From: Planctomycetota bacterium | Lineage (GTDB): Bacteria > Planctomycetota > J058 | Direction of reading: 5' to 3' | Length of the DNA: 64,000 bases | Assembly: GCA_019636275.1 (NCBI GenBank) | Contig: JAHBXY010000003.1 | Coordinates: 1 to 64,000, forward strand | Shown here: positions 53,020-61,670 of the stretch, in pieces | How positions within the stretch are numbered: the first letter of the stretch is position 1 | How the letters are laid out: every line of letters begins with the position of its first letter | Made by a program: the position numbers and the translations under genes | Notes under the pieces: generated by a model | Told to the model about the DNA's origin: nothing | Database searches by the model: none | The model's input: only the letters and a program-made list of their open reading frames with translations

Positions 53020-55984
53020 TCACGGGCCGATGTTGCTCATCGTCGACATGGTCGTGTGCGCGAGCTGCGTGATCTGCCGCTGCAGCGACACGACCTCCGC
53101 CTGCAGGTCGATCTCCTGCTTCTTGGGGATGTTGATCTCCTTGCAGCCGTCCGCGGCGATGGTGATCTTGAGCCCGCAGGTGGCCGCGATGGCGATCTCG
53201 AGCAGGAGCGAGGCCGAGATGTCGATCTTCATCTGCGCGCCGGCGAAGACGCTGATCTCCGACTTGGCGCCGACGAACACACCCAGCTCGTTCTTCGCGC
53301 CGAGCGTGAGCGTGATCTCGTCCGCCACCGAGAGGTTCAGCTTGAGCTCCAGCGAGTAGCCGAGGACGATGGCCGTCTCGGTCTTCACCGCGACGGTCAG
53401 CTCCAGCTTGTTGCGCGGCGCGATGACCACCTCGACCTCGTCCTTCGGCGCCAGCCCGATCGACACGGAGGCCTCGGGGCCGAGCGTGAGCCCGAGCTCG
53501 GTCTTCGGGCCGAGCACGATCGAGGTCTCCGTCGTCGGCCCCAGCGAGACCGAGTGCGACACCGCGGCGACCGCGGTCAGCTCGACCTTGGTCGCGCCGC
53601 CCATCGTGACCGACGTCTCGCTGGTCTGCGCCAGGGTGAAGGCGAGCGAGGCCTTGGCGCCCAGGGTGAGCTCCGTCGACTGGTCGGCGCCCAGCCGCGT
53701 CGTGGTGCTCTGCGCGGCCCCGACCGAGGTCTCCACCTTCACGTCGGCGCCGACGTGCGTCTCGACGGTGTTCGAGTCGCCGATGTGCGTCGAGGTCTCC
53801 GACTTGTCGCCGGTGTGCGTGCTCGTCGACGTCGCGTTCCCGGTGTGCTCCTCCGTCTCGACCTTGTCGCCGTCGTGGATCGAGTCCTCCGTCTGCAGGC
53901 CCTCGGCCTTGTTCATCGTGTAGCCGTCGGAGGTCGAGTAGTTGTAGGTGTTCGACACGTTGTCGAGCGTGTAGCGGGAGTCGCCGTCCTTGATGAGGAT
54001 CCCGCTGCCGATCGCCTCGATCTTGAGCGTCGCCTCGGACTTGTCGGCCACGAACTTGTAGCCGTCGAAGACGGCCGGCGGGTCGAAGCCGGTCAGCCGG
54101 TCGATCCCCGTGTCGATCAGCTCCTGGTCGTCGGGCCAGGCCTCGAGGTACGCCGCGAGGACCGTCTTCGCGCCCGCCGCGCCGGCGGTCGTCGGGTCGC
54201 CGCCCGCGCCGCCGCTGACCACCGCGCGCGCCGGGAGCCCGGCGGGAGCCGGCCGCCGCCACGATCGCGCGCAGGAGCCCCGGGCTCGGCGACGCAGCAG
54301 CAGCGGCACCACGGGGCCGCGGGATTATTTCGCCGCCGCCGCCCCCCGCCCCGTCGTCGTCGCCGCCCGCCGAGGCGGGCTGACGCAGGTCGCGCATGTA
54401 GCCGCCCGAGGCGTCCACGAAGACGAAGCCGGCCAGGTCCGGGTCGTCGTCGAGGATCACCGCGTTGCCCGAGGTCGTGTGCAGGCGGTTCTGCTTGTGG
54501 TTGGCGAGGTCGACCGGGCTCGGCGAGTCTGGGTTCGGCACGGCGGCAGCGATCACGGGCCGGTCGGGGTCGCCGTCGATGTGCGTGAGGAGCACCTCGG
54601 TCCCCTTGCGCAGGGGGAAGTGCAGGCCGACGCCGGGGCCGGCGTAGGGCTGCGCCAGGCGCACCCGGCGCGAGGCGCGGCCCGCCGGCTTGCGCTCGCC
54701 CTCGTCGTCCTCGCTCTCCGCGAGGTCCCAGGGGAGGCGCACCAGGTAGCGGCCGTCTTCGTCGAGGTCGGCGAACTCGCCGTCGCCGGCCGAGTCGATG
54801 CGCGCGTGGATCACGCCCTTGATCGCCGGCCAGGGCGTCGCGCGCGCCGGCCGGAAGGTGCGCCGGGCGGGGACCGCCTCGAACGTGTTGGCGTAGTTGG
54901 ACGAGGTGACCACGCCGGCCTCGAAGTTGACCGCCTGCTCGGCCTCGTGGCGCACGGCCGTGACCACGTACTCGTCGTCGAAGTCGGCGCGGAAGTGCCC
55001 GTCGAGGGCGAAGGTCCGCCCGGGCCGGAACGAGCGACACGTGCCCCGCCCCTCGAAGACCCGCTCGCGCGCGTCGAGCGCCTCGCGCCGCGCCGCCGCG
55101 TGGGCCTTGGCCTGGGCCGGCGTGCGCACGTGGGCGTTGTACTCGTGGCGCAGCCCGGGCCGGGGGGCCTCCTCGTTCTTCTCGCGCGCGACCACCCGCG
55201 CCCCGGGGTCGCGCCAGTTCCAGTCGGCGACGAGCGTCGCGCCGGGCTGCCGCGCGGCCGTGCAGCGCAGGGCCACGATGTCCTCGTGGGCGCCCGTCTT
55301 CTGCGTCTGGCCGCCGCCCTTGGGGCGGTAGCGGAAGCGGTGCCCGGCGGCCGCCGGCCGGTAGGCGGAGGCCGCGTCGGCGAAGACGACCTTCTCGCGC
55401 GTGCCGTCGTTGTCGAAGAAGTAGAAGATCCCCTCGCGCTCGAGCCATCGCGACAGGAAGGCCAGGTCGGTCTCCTCGTACTGCACGACGTACTCGCGCT
55501 CGGGGTAGACGTCGCGCTCCTTGCGCTCCCCCTGCCCGGTCCGGGCCAGGCGGACCTCGAAGTCCTGGCCCGACTCGAGCCGCAGGTCGGCCTTGAGGAC
55601 GGCGGCCACCAGCTCGTCGATCGTCTGGTCGAGGAACACGCGGCTGCGGTGGAAGTCGTCGAGGCGCCGCAGGTCGGGGACGAACACCGCCTCGTAGCGG
55701 ACGAGCCCGTGGTCCTGCTCGAGCTCCGTGATGCGCTCCAGCGCCCCGTGGTACCAGCGGAACACGCGCCCCTCGCCGCCCGCGGCGGTGCCCTCGAGGC
55801 CGAGGCGCGCCGGCGCGTAGAGGATCTTGCTCAGGTCGAGCCGCGCCTCCGAGGAGAGGAGCTCGAGCTCGAAGCGGAAGCACGAGGAGAGGCGCTCCTC
55901 GCCCACGAGCCGCGTGCACACGAGCGTCGTCGGCGGCACCGCCTCCGACTCGAACTTGATCGCGAGGTTCGCGATGCCCGCCAT
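53020..55984 (-). CDS. VgrG spike protein with beta-repeat extension (one frameshift)
   Basis: ATG at 55984 (MAGIANLAIKFESEAVPPTTL). The gp27-like part covers about 400 residues (RYEAVFVPDLRRLDDFHRSRVF, YEETDLAFLSRWLEREGIFYFF, EYNAHVRTPAQAKAHA), followed by the gp5-OB domain (GPGVGLHFPLRKGTEVLLTHIDGD). The frame is lost in a Gly/Ala linker at about 54330-54230; afterwards a long Thr/Glu-rich beta-prism runs to the end (TLGAKNELGVFVGAKSEISV). VgrG trimers cap the T6SS tube. The total, about 988 residues, is longer than minimal VgrG because of the C-terminal repeats, which could carry or fold cargo. Confidence 0.92.
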
Positions 55985-56075
55985 GGTGGCCTCCCCTCGC
56001 GGCGCGCGCGCGTCGCGGGTCGAAGGGTAGCAGGGCCGGGAGGGCGACCCAAGGGGGTTAGGATCACGCCTCGCC

Positions 56076-56762
56076 GTGCCCACCCTCGCCCTCGCGACCC
56101 CGACGCTCGTCGCGGCGACTCCGGACGCGCTCCTCGGCGCGTCCGAGGCGCCGCTCGCCCGCCCGGCCTACGCCCTGCGCTACGCGCTGGCGGGGACCCC
56201 CGGCGCCACGCTCGTCCAGCGCGTCGAGACGCGCGTGCGCCTCCTGCGCGGCGACTCGGTGGTCGTCGAGTACCACGCCGTCGAGTGGGAGTACTTCACC
56301 TTGGCGCTCGGTCCGCCAGAGGCGCGGGTCGACCTGCACGACTTCGACGCGCGCCGCGACGGCTGGGCGCCCGCCGACGTCGCGGCGCTCCTGCGCCGCC
56401 GCGGCCGGCGCGCGCCGGACGGCGCGGCGCGCCTCGAAGTGCAGAAGGACTTCCTCCTCGGCCCGGGCGAGGTCGACGGCCCCCACCCGGCCCACGTCAC
56501 CGCCGGCGGCGGCGCCTTCGGCCTCCTGGCCGGCGGCGAGGGCGAGGCCGCGCGCGTGACGCTGGTGCTCTCACCCGGCGGCGACCCCGTCGAGGCCGCG
56601 CCGCGCCCGCCGCCGGCCCCCCGCATCGGGGTGGGGCGGCTGCTCGCGGGGCCGCGCCTCGCGGCCGTCGAGCGCCTGAGCTTCACGCCCGCGACGGCGT
56701 CCGGGCGCGTCGAGCGCCGCGGCTACGCCCCCGCCTCGCGCTCGCCCGGCGGCGCAGGGTAG
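56076..56762 (+). CDS. Hypothetical protein, head of the T6SS structural operon
   Basis: GTG at 56076; 228 residues, no clear signal. Beta-rich first half (ALRYALAGTPGATLVQRVETRVRLLRGDSVVVEYHAVEWEYFTLAL) with a basic Pro-rich C-terminus. I recognise no family. Divergent from vgrG and 13 bp upstream of the FHA gene, so it is probably a T6SS accessory protein, but nothing shows what it does. Confidence 0.55.
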   Translation: MPTLALATPTLVAATPDALLGASEAPLARPAYALRYALAGTPGATLVQRVETRVRLLRGDSVVVEYHAVEWEYFTLALGPPEARVDLHDFDARRDGWAPADVAALLRRRGRRAPDGAARLEVQKDFLLGPGEVDGPHPAHVTAGGGAFGLLAGGEGEAARVTLVLSPGGDPVEAAPRPPPAPRIGVGRLLAGPRLAAVERLSFTPATASGRVERRGYAPASRSPGGAG

Positions 56763-56775
56763 ACTCCGCGCCTTC

Positions 56776-57984
56776 ATGCTGACCCTGCACCTGACCGTCC
56801 GCGACGACCCGCGCCCCGCCCGGACGCACGTCGTCTCGGGCCCCAAGCTGCTCCTCGGGCGCGGCTCGCAGTGCGACCTCGTGCTCGATGGGCGCGAGCT
56901 GGGCGCGAGCGCCGAGCACGCGCGCATCGAGCTGCTCGGCGGCACCTACTACGTCTTCGACCAGGGGAGCACCAACGGGACGGTGTTCAACGGGACGCGC
57001 ATCCGCGCCCACTCGAGCGTCCCGATCTCCAACGGCGACAAGATCTACATCGGCCGCTGGGTGGTCGCCTGCGAGCTCGTCAGCCCGCGGACGCGGCGCT
57101 GGAAGCAGGGGAGCGTCGTCGACCCGGCCGCGCACGCCCTGCTCCAGGGGCTCGAGGTCCTGGCCCCCGACGCCGTCGCCCCGGCCCTGCGGGCCCGGCT
57201 CGACGCCGTGCCGCCGCACGAGCGCGGGGCGCTCCTGGCCCAGGCGGAGTCCGCCTCGCCCCAGGGGCCGCTGCGGGCGGCCGTCACGGCCGAGATCGAG
57301 CGGCGCGACGAGGTGCGGGACGCCTGCGTGCAGGCGATGGCCTCGCTCAGCCTGCACCACACGGCCAACGACGCGCCCTTCGAGCGCGGCGACGACGTGC
57401 GCCGCTTCTTCCGCCTGGCCGACCAGGCGCTCGAGCTCATGCTCGAGTGGGTCACCGGCTGCATCCAGGCCAGGCGCGCCTTCGAGGAGAAGTTCAGCGC
57501 CAAGGTCACGCGCTTCTTCGGCCTGGAGAGCAACCCCCTCAAGCACGCCCTCACGGCCACGCAGGCCGGCCGCTACCTGCTCGACTGGTCGGAGCCGCGC
57601 GACGCCGAGCGCATCAAGACGTCGCTCGAGGCGACCCTGCGCGACCTGACGTCGCACCAGCTCGGCGTCCTCGCCGGCGCGCAGCACGTCGCGCGCGCCA
57701 TCCTGGCCCGGCTGGACCCCGCCGGCCTGGAGAAGGAGAGCGGCGGGGCCTGGCTGGCCATGTCCGCCAAGGCGCGGGCCTGGGACCACTACGTGGCCAC
57801 CTTCAAGGACCTGTCCGAGAACGAGGCGAAGCTCTTCAACGACGTCGTCTACCCGGCGCTGCGGCAGGGCTACCTCGAGACGCACGAGGCGGCGCTCGAG
57901 TCGGCGACGCCGCCGGCGGCCGAGGGCGATGAGGCAGGGGACCAGACCACGCTGCGCGTGGAGCCGCCCGCGCCGCCGGCGTGA
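56776..57984 (+). CDS. FHA-domain T6SS protein (TagH/Fha type)
   Basis: ATG at 56776; 402 residues. Residues 15-90 are an FHA domain: GRGSQCDLVLDGRELGASAEHARIEL has the conserved Gly-Arg-Gly-Ser, and DQGSTNGTVFNG is the Asn-Gly loop that contacts phosphothreonine. The C-terminal half is the helical region usual in T6SS Fha proteins (RFFRLADQALELMLEWV and AKVTRFFGLESNP). In Pseudomonas Fha1 such proteins activate the T6SS after threonine phosphorylation; the several Ser/Thr kinases in this window could act on it, but none is adjacent. It heads the tagH-tssJ-tssK-tssL-tssM order. Confidence 0.92.
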   Translation: MLTLHLTVRDDPRPARTHVVSGPKLLLGRGSQCDLVLDGRELGASAEHARIELLGGTYYVFDQGSTNGTVFNGTRIRAHSSVPISNGDKIYIGRWVVACELVSPRTRRWKQGSVVDPAAHALLQGLEVLAPDAVAPALRARLDAVPPHERGALLAQAESASPQGPLRAAVTAEIERRDEVRDACVQAMASLSLHHTANDAPFERGDDVRRFFRLADQALELMLEWVTGCIQARRAFEEKFSAKVTRFFGLESNPLKHALTATQAGRYLLDWSEPRDAERIKTSLEATLRDLTSHQLGVLAGAQHVARAILARLDPAGLEKESGGAWLAMSAKARAWDHYVATFKDLSENEAKLFNDVVYPALRQGYLETHEAALESATPPAAEGDEAGDQTTLRVEPPAPPA

Positions 57985-58043
57985 AGCCTACCCGCGCGGG
58001 TGGGCTGCTACGGCTTGACTTCGACCTCCGAGCGGGACAGACT
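57985..58043 (+). promoter_or_regulatory. Palindrome and possible promoter before tssJ
   Basis: AGCCTACCCGC and GCGGGTGGGCT (57985-58006) form a 22-nt palindrome right after the FHA gene stop. TTGACT at 58015-58020 follows, 17 bp from CAGACT (58038-58043), a weak -10. Either an internal terminator or a secondary promoter would change tssJ-M dosage. Confidence 0.35.
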
Positions 58044-58089
58044 CCTGCCCCGCTGGCCCCGGGTCGAGGTCCGGCAGGGGGGAAACGAC

Positions 58090-58605
58090 ATGGCGGGGTC
58101 CTTCGGGCTCCGGGCGGCCGCCGTCGCCCTCCTCACGCTCGCGGGCTGCCTGTCCGGCACCAAGCCCCAGCAGGCCGAGCAGCAGCAGCGGAAGCCGCCG
58201 CGGGCGTCGCTCGTCCTGCGCGTGCAGGCGGCGCCGGACCTCAACCCGAACGACCGGGGCGAGGCGACCCCCGTCGACGTGCGCGTCTACCAGCTCGACG
58301 ACCGGGTGGCCTTCACGGAGGTCCCCTTCGAGGAGCTGTGGACGAGCCCCGAGAAGCTGGGCGACTCGGCGCTCGGGCCGCCCAAGGTCTTCACCTTCGA
58401 GCCGCAGCCGGCCGACGCGGCCCCGCAGGCGCACGAGCTCAAGCTCGACCCCAAGGCGCAGTTCCTCGGGATCATGGCCCTCTACTCCGCCGAGCGGAAG
58501 GAGGGCCTCGAGGAGCGCAAGCTGTGCGTGGCGATCGACGAGGCGGCGATGAAGGTCGTCCTCCTCTCGGGGCACAGCGTGCGCCTCGTGGACCCCACCC
58601 AGTGA
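58090..58605 (+). CDS. tssJ: T6SS outer-membrane lipoprotein TssJ
   Basis: ATG at 58090 with GGGGG a few bases upstream; 171 residues. The lipobox LAGC follows the leader FGLRAAAVALLTLAGC, so the mature protein is lipid-anchored. The body is a transthyretin-like beta sandwich (SLVLRVQAAPDLNPNDRGEATPVDVRVYQLDD) typical of TssJ, which binds the periplasmic end of TssM. It lies between the FHA gene and tssK, the usual order. Confidence 0.93.
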   Translation: MAGSFGLRAAAVALLTLAGCLSGTKPQQAEQQQRKPPRASLVLRVQAAPDLNPNDRGEATPVDVRVYQLDDRVAFTEVPFEELWTSPEKLGDSALGPPKVFTFEPQPADAAPQAHELKLDPKAQFLGIMALYSAERKEGLEERKLCVAIDEAAMKVVLLSGHSVRLVDPTQ

Positions 58606-58618
58606 GCCCGGGAGCGGC

Positions 58619-59971
58619 ATGAGCGACTACACCCAGCGGGTGGCGTGGGGCGAGGGCACCCTCCTCGCCCCTCAGCACTTCCAGCAGGCCGAGCGCTACC
58701 TGGAGCAGAGCGTGCGCCGCCGCCTGCGCGCCCTGCGGGCCCTCGACTGGGGGCTCCTGCACCTCAAGGTCGACCCGGACGCCCTGGCCGGCGGCGAGCT
58801 CTCGCTGCTCGAGGGCGCGGGCGTCCTGCCTGATGGCGAGGCGTTCCACTTCCCGGGCCAGGACGCGGCGCCGCCGCCGCGCCGCGTGGACGCCGCCTTC
58901 CCGGCGGGGGCCGCGACGGTGGGCGTCTACATGGCGCTGCCGCGCGCGCGCTCGGGCGACCTCACCTTCCGCGGCGACGCGACGTCGGACGCGCTCACGC
59001 CGTACGACGTCGACGCGGTGACGCTCAAGGACGAGACGGCCCCCTCGAGCGAGCGCGAGGTGCGCGTGGGTCGCAAGCGCCTGCGCCTCCTGTTCACGAG
59101 CGAGCCGCGCGACGCCTTCACCTGCCTGCCGATCGCCGTGCTCCGCCGCGGGCAGACCGGGGCCGTGGAGCTCGACGACGGCTTCGTGCCGACCTGCCAG
59201 TACGCGTCGGCCTCGCCGCGCCTGCTCGGCGCCCTGCGGCGCGTGCTCGACGTGGTCGCCAAGCGGGCCGACGACCTGTCGCGGCAGCGCCGGCAGCGCG
59301 GCGACGGCATGGTCGACCTGGGCTCGGCGTCGTCGGCGCAGTTCTGGTTCCTGCACACGCTCAACACGCACCTGCCGCTCCTGCGCGCCGTCTACCAGCA
59401 GCCGCGCGTCCACCCCTACGAGGTCTACCGCGAGCTCGCGTCGCTGTGCGGGGCGCTGTTCACCTTCTCGTCGCGCGGGGGCGCGCAGGACGTGCCCCCC
59501 TACGCGCACGACGACCTGACGGGGACCTTCGTCGGCCTCGAGGCCATGCTCCTCGAGCTCGTGGGCACGGCCATGCCGACGCGCTGCGTGCCGATCCCGC
59601 TCGAGCGGGCGCGGGACCTCGTGCACGTCGGCCGGATCCACGACGAGCGGCTCCTCGGCGCCAAGCTGTTCCTCTCGGTCGGCGCGGACGTGCCGCCCGA
59701 GAAGGTCGTCCGCGAGCTGCCGGTGAAGGCCAAGGTCACCAGCCCGGACCTCGTCGACGCGCTCGTCGTGCGGGCGCTCCCCGGCCTGCCGATCGGCCAC
59801 GTCGAGTCGCCGCCGCCCGACGTGCCCGTGCAGGGCGGGCGGTTCTACTTCCAGCTCGCGCAGCAGGGCGAGCACTGGCAGGCCGTGGCCACGACGCGCG
59901 CCCTCGGGATCTACGTGCCGGCCGAGTTCACCGGGCTCAAGCTCGAGCTCGTGGCGATCAAGGACAGCTAG
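58619..59971 (+). CDS. tssK: T6SS baseplate protein TssK
   Basis: ATG at 58619; 450 residues. The N-terminus (RVAWGEGTLLAPQHFQQAERYLEQ) matches the highly conserved TssK start (W.EGM.L.PQHFQQ). The shoulder domain and helical bundle follow (FLHTLNTHLPLLRAVYQQPRVHPYEVYRELA), then the C-terminal head region (PGLPIGHVESPPPDVPVQGGRFYFQLAQ) that contacts the membrane complex. TssK links the baseplate to TssL-TssM. The gene is intact and abuts tssL with no gap. Confidence 0.95.
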   Translation: MSDYTQRVAWGEGTLLAPQHFQQAERYLEQSVRRRLRALRALDWGLLHLKVDPDALAGGELSLLEGAGVLPDGEAFHFPGQDAAPPPRRVDAAFPAGAATVGVYMALPRARSGDLTFRGDATSDALTPYDVDAVTLKDETAPSSEREVRVGRKRLRLLFTSEPRDAFTCLPIAVLRRGQTGAVELDDGFVPTCQYASASPRLLGALRRVLDVVAKRADDLSRQRRQRGDGMVDLGSASSAQFWFLHTLNTHLPLLRAVYQQPRVHPYEVYRELASLCGALFTFSSRGGAQDVPPYAHDDLTGTFVGLEAMLLELVGTAMPTRCVPIPLERARDLVHVGRIHDERLLGAKLFLSVGADVPPEKVVRELPVKAKVTSPDLVDALVVRALPGLPIGHVESPPPDVPVQGGRFYFQLAQQGEHWQAVATTRALGIYVPAEFTGLKLELVAIKDS

Positions 59972-61654
59972 GTGAGCTCGCCCCCGCCGCCCCCTCCGTC
60001 TCCGGCGCCGCCGCCGCCGCCGCCCGCGCCTCCGGGCCCGCCTGTGCCCCCAGCTCCTCGGGCGGCTGCTCCGGCGTCGTCGCCGTTCGGCGCGCCGGCC
60101 GCTCCGCCCGCGTGGACGCCGCCTCAGGCGAGCCCGTCGCCGTTCGGTGCGCCGCCGCCGACTCCGTCGCCGTTCGGTGCGGCGCCTGCGAGCCCGTCGC
60201 CGTTCGGCGCGCCGGCCGCTCCGCCCGCGTGGACGCCGCCGCAGGCGAGCCCGTCGCCGTTCGGTGCGGCGCCGCCGACTCCGTCGCCGTTCGGTGCGGC
60301 GCCTGCGAGCCCGTCGCCGTTCGGTGCGCCGGCTGCGAGCCCGTCGCCGTTCGGCGCGCCGGCTGCGAGCCCGTCGCCGTTCGGCGCGCCGGCTGCGAGC
60401 CCGTCGCCGTTCGGCGCGCCGGCTTCGAGCCCGTCGCCGTTCGGCGCGCCGGCTGCGAGTCCGTCGCCGTTCGGCGCGCCTCAGGCGAATCCGTCGCCGT
60501 TCGGCGCGCCTCAGGCGAGTCCGTCGCCGTTCGGCGCGCCGGCTGCGAGCCCGTCGCCGTTCGGCGCGCCGGCTGCGAGCACGTCGCCGTTCGGCGCGCC
60601 TCAGGCGAGCCCGTCGCCGTTCGGCGCGCCTCAGGCGAGCCCGTCGCCGTTCGGCGCGCCGGCTGCGAGTCCGTCGCCGTTCGGCGCGCCTCAGGCGAAC
60701 CCGTCGCCGTTCGGCGCGCCTCCGGCGAGTCCGTCGCCGTTCGGCGCGCCGGCTGCGAGCCCGTCGCCGTTCGGCGCGCCGGCTGCGAGCACGCCCCGTC
60801 CGCCCGTTTCCGCACCAGCCTGGACGCCGCCTGCGGCGAGCGCGCCGGCGCCGACGAGCGCGCCTGCGCCGGCGAGCGCGCCTGTTCCCGTCGTCGCGGC
60901 GGCGCCCGCGCGGCCCGCCACGCGCGTCGCCGAGGCCTGCGACCCGCTCTTCGTCCTCGTCCTCGAGCTCCAGCAGCTCGCCGACCCGGGGCCGGGCGAC
61001 GTCCTCCGCGCCCGCCTCAACGCCCAGCTCACCGCGACCACGGCCGCGGCGCGCGCGCTGGGCGCCTCCGAGGGCGCCCTCCAGGACCTGCGCTACGCCT
61101 TCGTGGCCCTCGTCGACGAGGTCGTGCTCGGCTCGAGCTGGCCGCTGAAGGCGGAGTGGCAGGGGCGGCCGCTCCAGCTCGAGCACTTCAACAGCTTCGC
61201 CGCCGGCGAGGAGTTCTTCCGCCGCCTCGAGGCCGTCCGCGCCGGCGCCGACCCCCACCGGGTCGACCTGCTGTCGATCTTCGCCACCTGCCTGTGCCTG
61301 GGCTTCCGCGGCAAGCACGTCGGCGTGCAGGGCATGGAGGTCGTCCGCGGCCTCCAGCGCGCGCTGATCGACGAGGTCAAGGCCGCGTCCGAGCAGACCT
61401 CGCGCCAGGCCGCCGCCGTCGGCGGCTCCGCCAGCGACGTGGCCGCCGGCCGCTCGCGCCGCCGCTCCGAGCCGGGCGAGCTGTCGCCCGCGTGGCGGCC
61501 GCCCAGCGAGCCGCTGTTCGCCCGTCGCAGCCGGGACCTCCCCGTGCGCCTCGTGGCCGTGGCGTCGGCGGCGCTGACGCTCCTCGTCTTCGTGGCCCTG
61601 GCGGCGGCGCTCCGCCACGGGACCTCGGCCGTCCTGACGACGGTCGGGCAGTGA
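59972..61654 (+). CDS. tssL: T6SS membrane-complex protein TssL with a long Pro-rich repeat domain
   Basis: GTG at 59972 directly after tssK; 560 residues. The first 310 are low-complexity, with about 22 SPFGA motifs spaced mostly 10 residues apart (SPFGAPAASP and variants). Then a DotU domain: CDPLFVLVLELQQLADPGPGD, YAFVALVDEVVLGSSWPLK, SIFATCLCLGFRG. A single C-terminal helix (LVAVASAALTLLVFVALAAAL) anchors it with the bulk in the cytoplasm. Canonical TssL is about 220-260 residues and lacks this N-terminal extension. No peptidoglycan-binding domain is seen. Confidence 0.93.
   Translation: MSSPPPPPPSPAPPPPPPAPPGPPVPPAPRAAAPASSPFGAPAAPPAWTPPQASPSPFGAPPPTPSPFGAAPASPSPFGAPAAPPAWTPPQASPSPFGAAPPTPSPFGAAPASPSPFGAPAASPSPFGAPAASPSPFGAPAASPSPFGAPASSPSPFGAPAASPSPFGAPQANPSPFGAPQASPSPFGAPAASPSPFGAPAASTSPFGAPQASPSPFGAPQASPSPFGAPAASPSPFGAPQANPSPFGAPPASPSPFGAPAASPSPFGAPAASTPRPPVSAPAWTPPAASAPAPTSAPAPASAPVPVVAAAPARPATRVAEACDPLFVLVLELQQLADPGPGDVLRARLNAQLTATTAAARALGASEGALQDLRYAFVALVDEVVLGSSWPLKAEWQGRPLQLEHFNSFAAGEEFFRRLEAVRAGADPHRVDLLSIFATCLCLGFRGKHVGVQGMEVVRGLQRALIDEVKAASEQTSRQAAAVGGSASDVAAGRSRRRSEPGELSPAWRPPSEPLFARRSRDLPVRLVAVASAALTLLVFVALAAALRHGTSAVLTTVGQ
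60070..60790. repeat. 30-bp coding tandem repeat in tssL
   Basis: About 22 near-identical 30-bp units built on CCGTCGCCGTTCGGCGCGCC, each encoding ten residues such as PSPFGAPAAS. Length changes stay in frame. The array is contiguous and coding, without spacers, so it is not CRISPR. Confidence 0.95.
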
Positions 61655-61670
61655 CGCGACCGGAGGCTCG

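Noticed and set aside
60070..60790. Direct 30-bp repeats that could be taken for a CRISPR array
   Set aside because: Units are contiguous, without unique spacers, and encode ten residues in frame within tssL.
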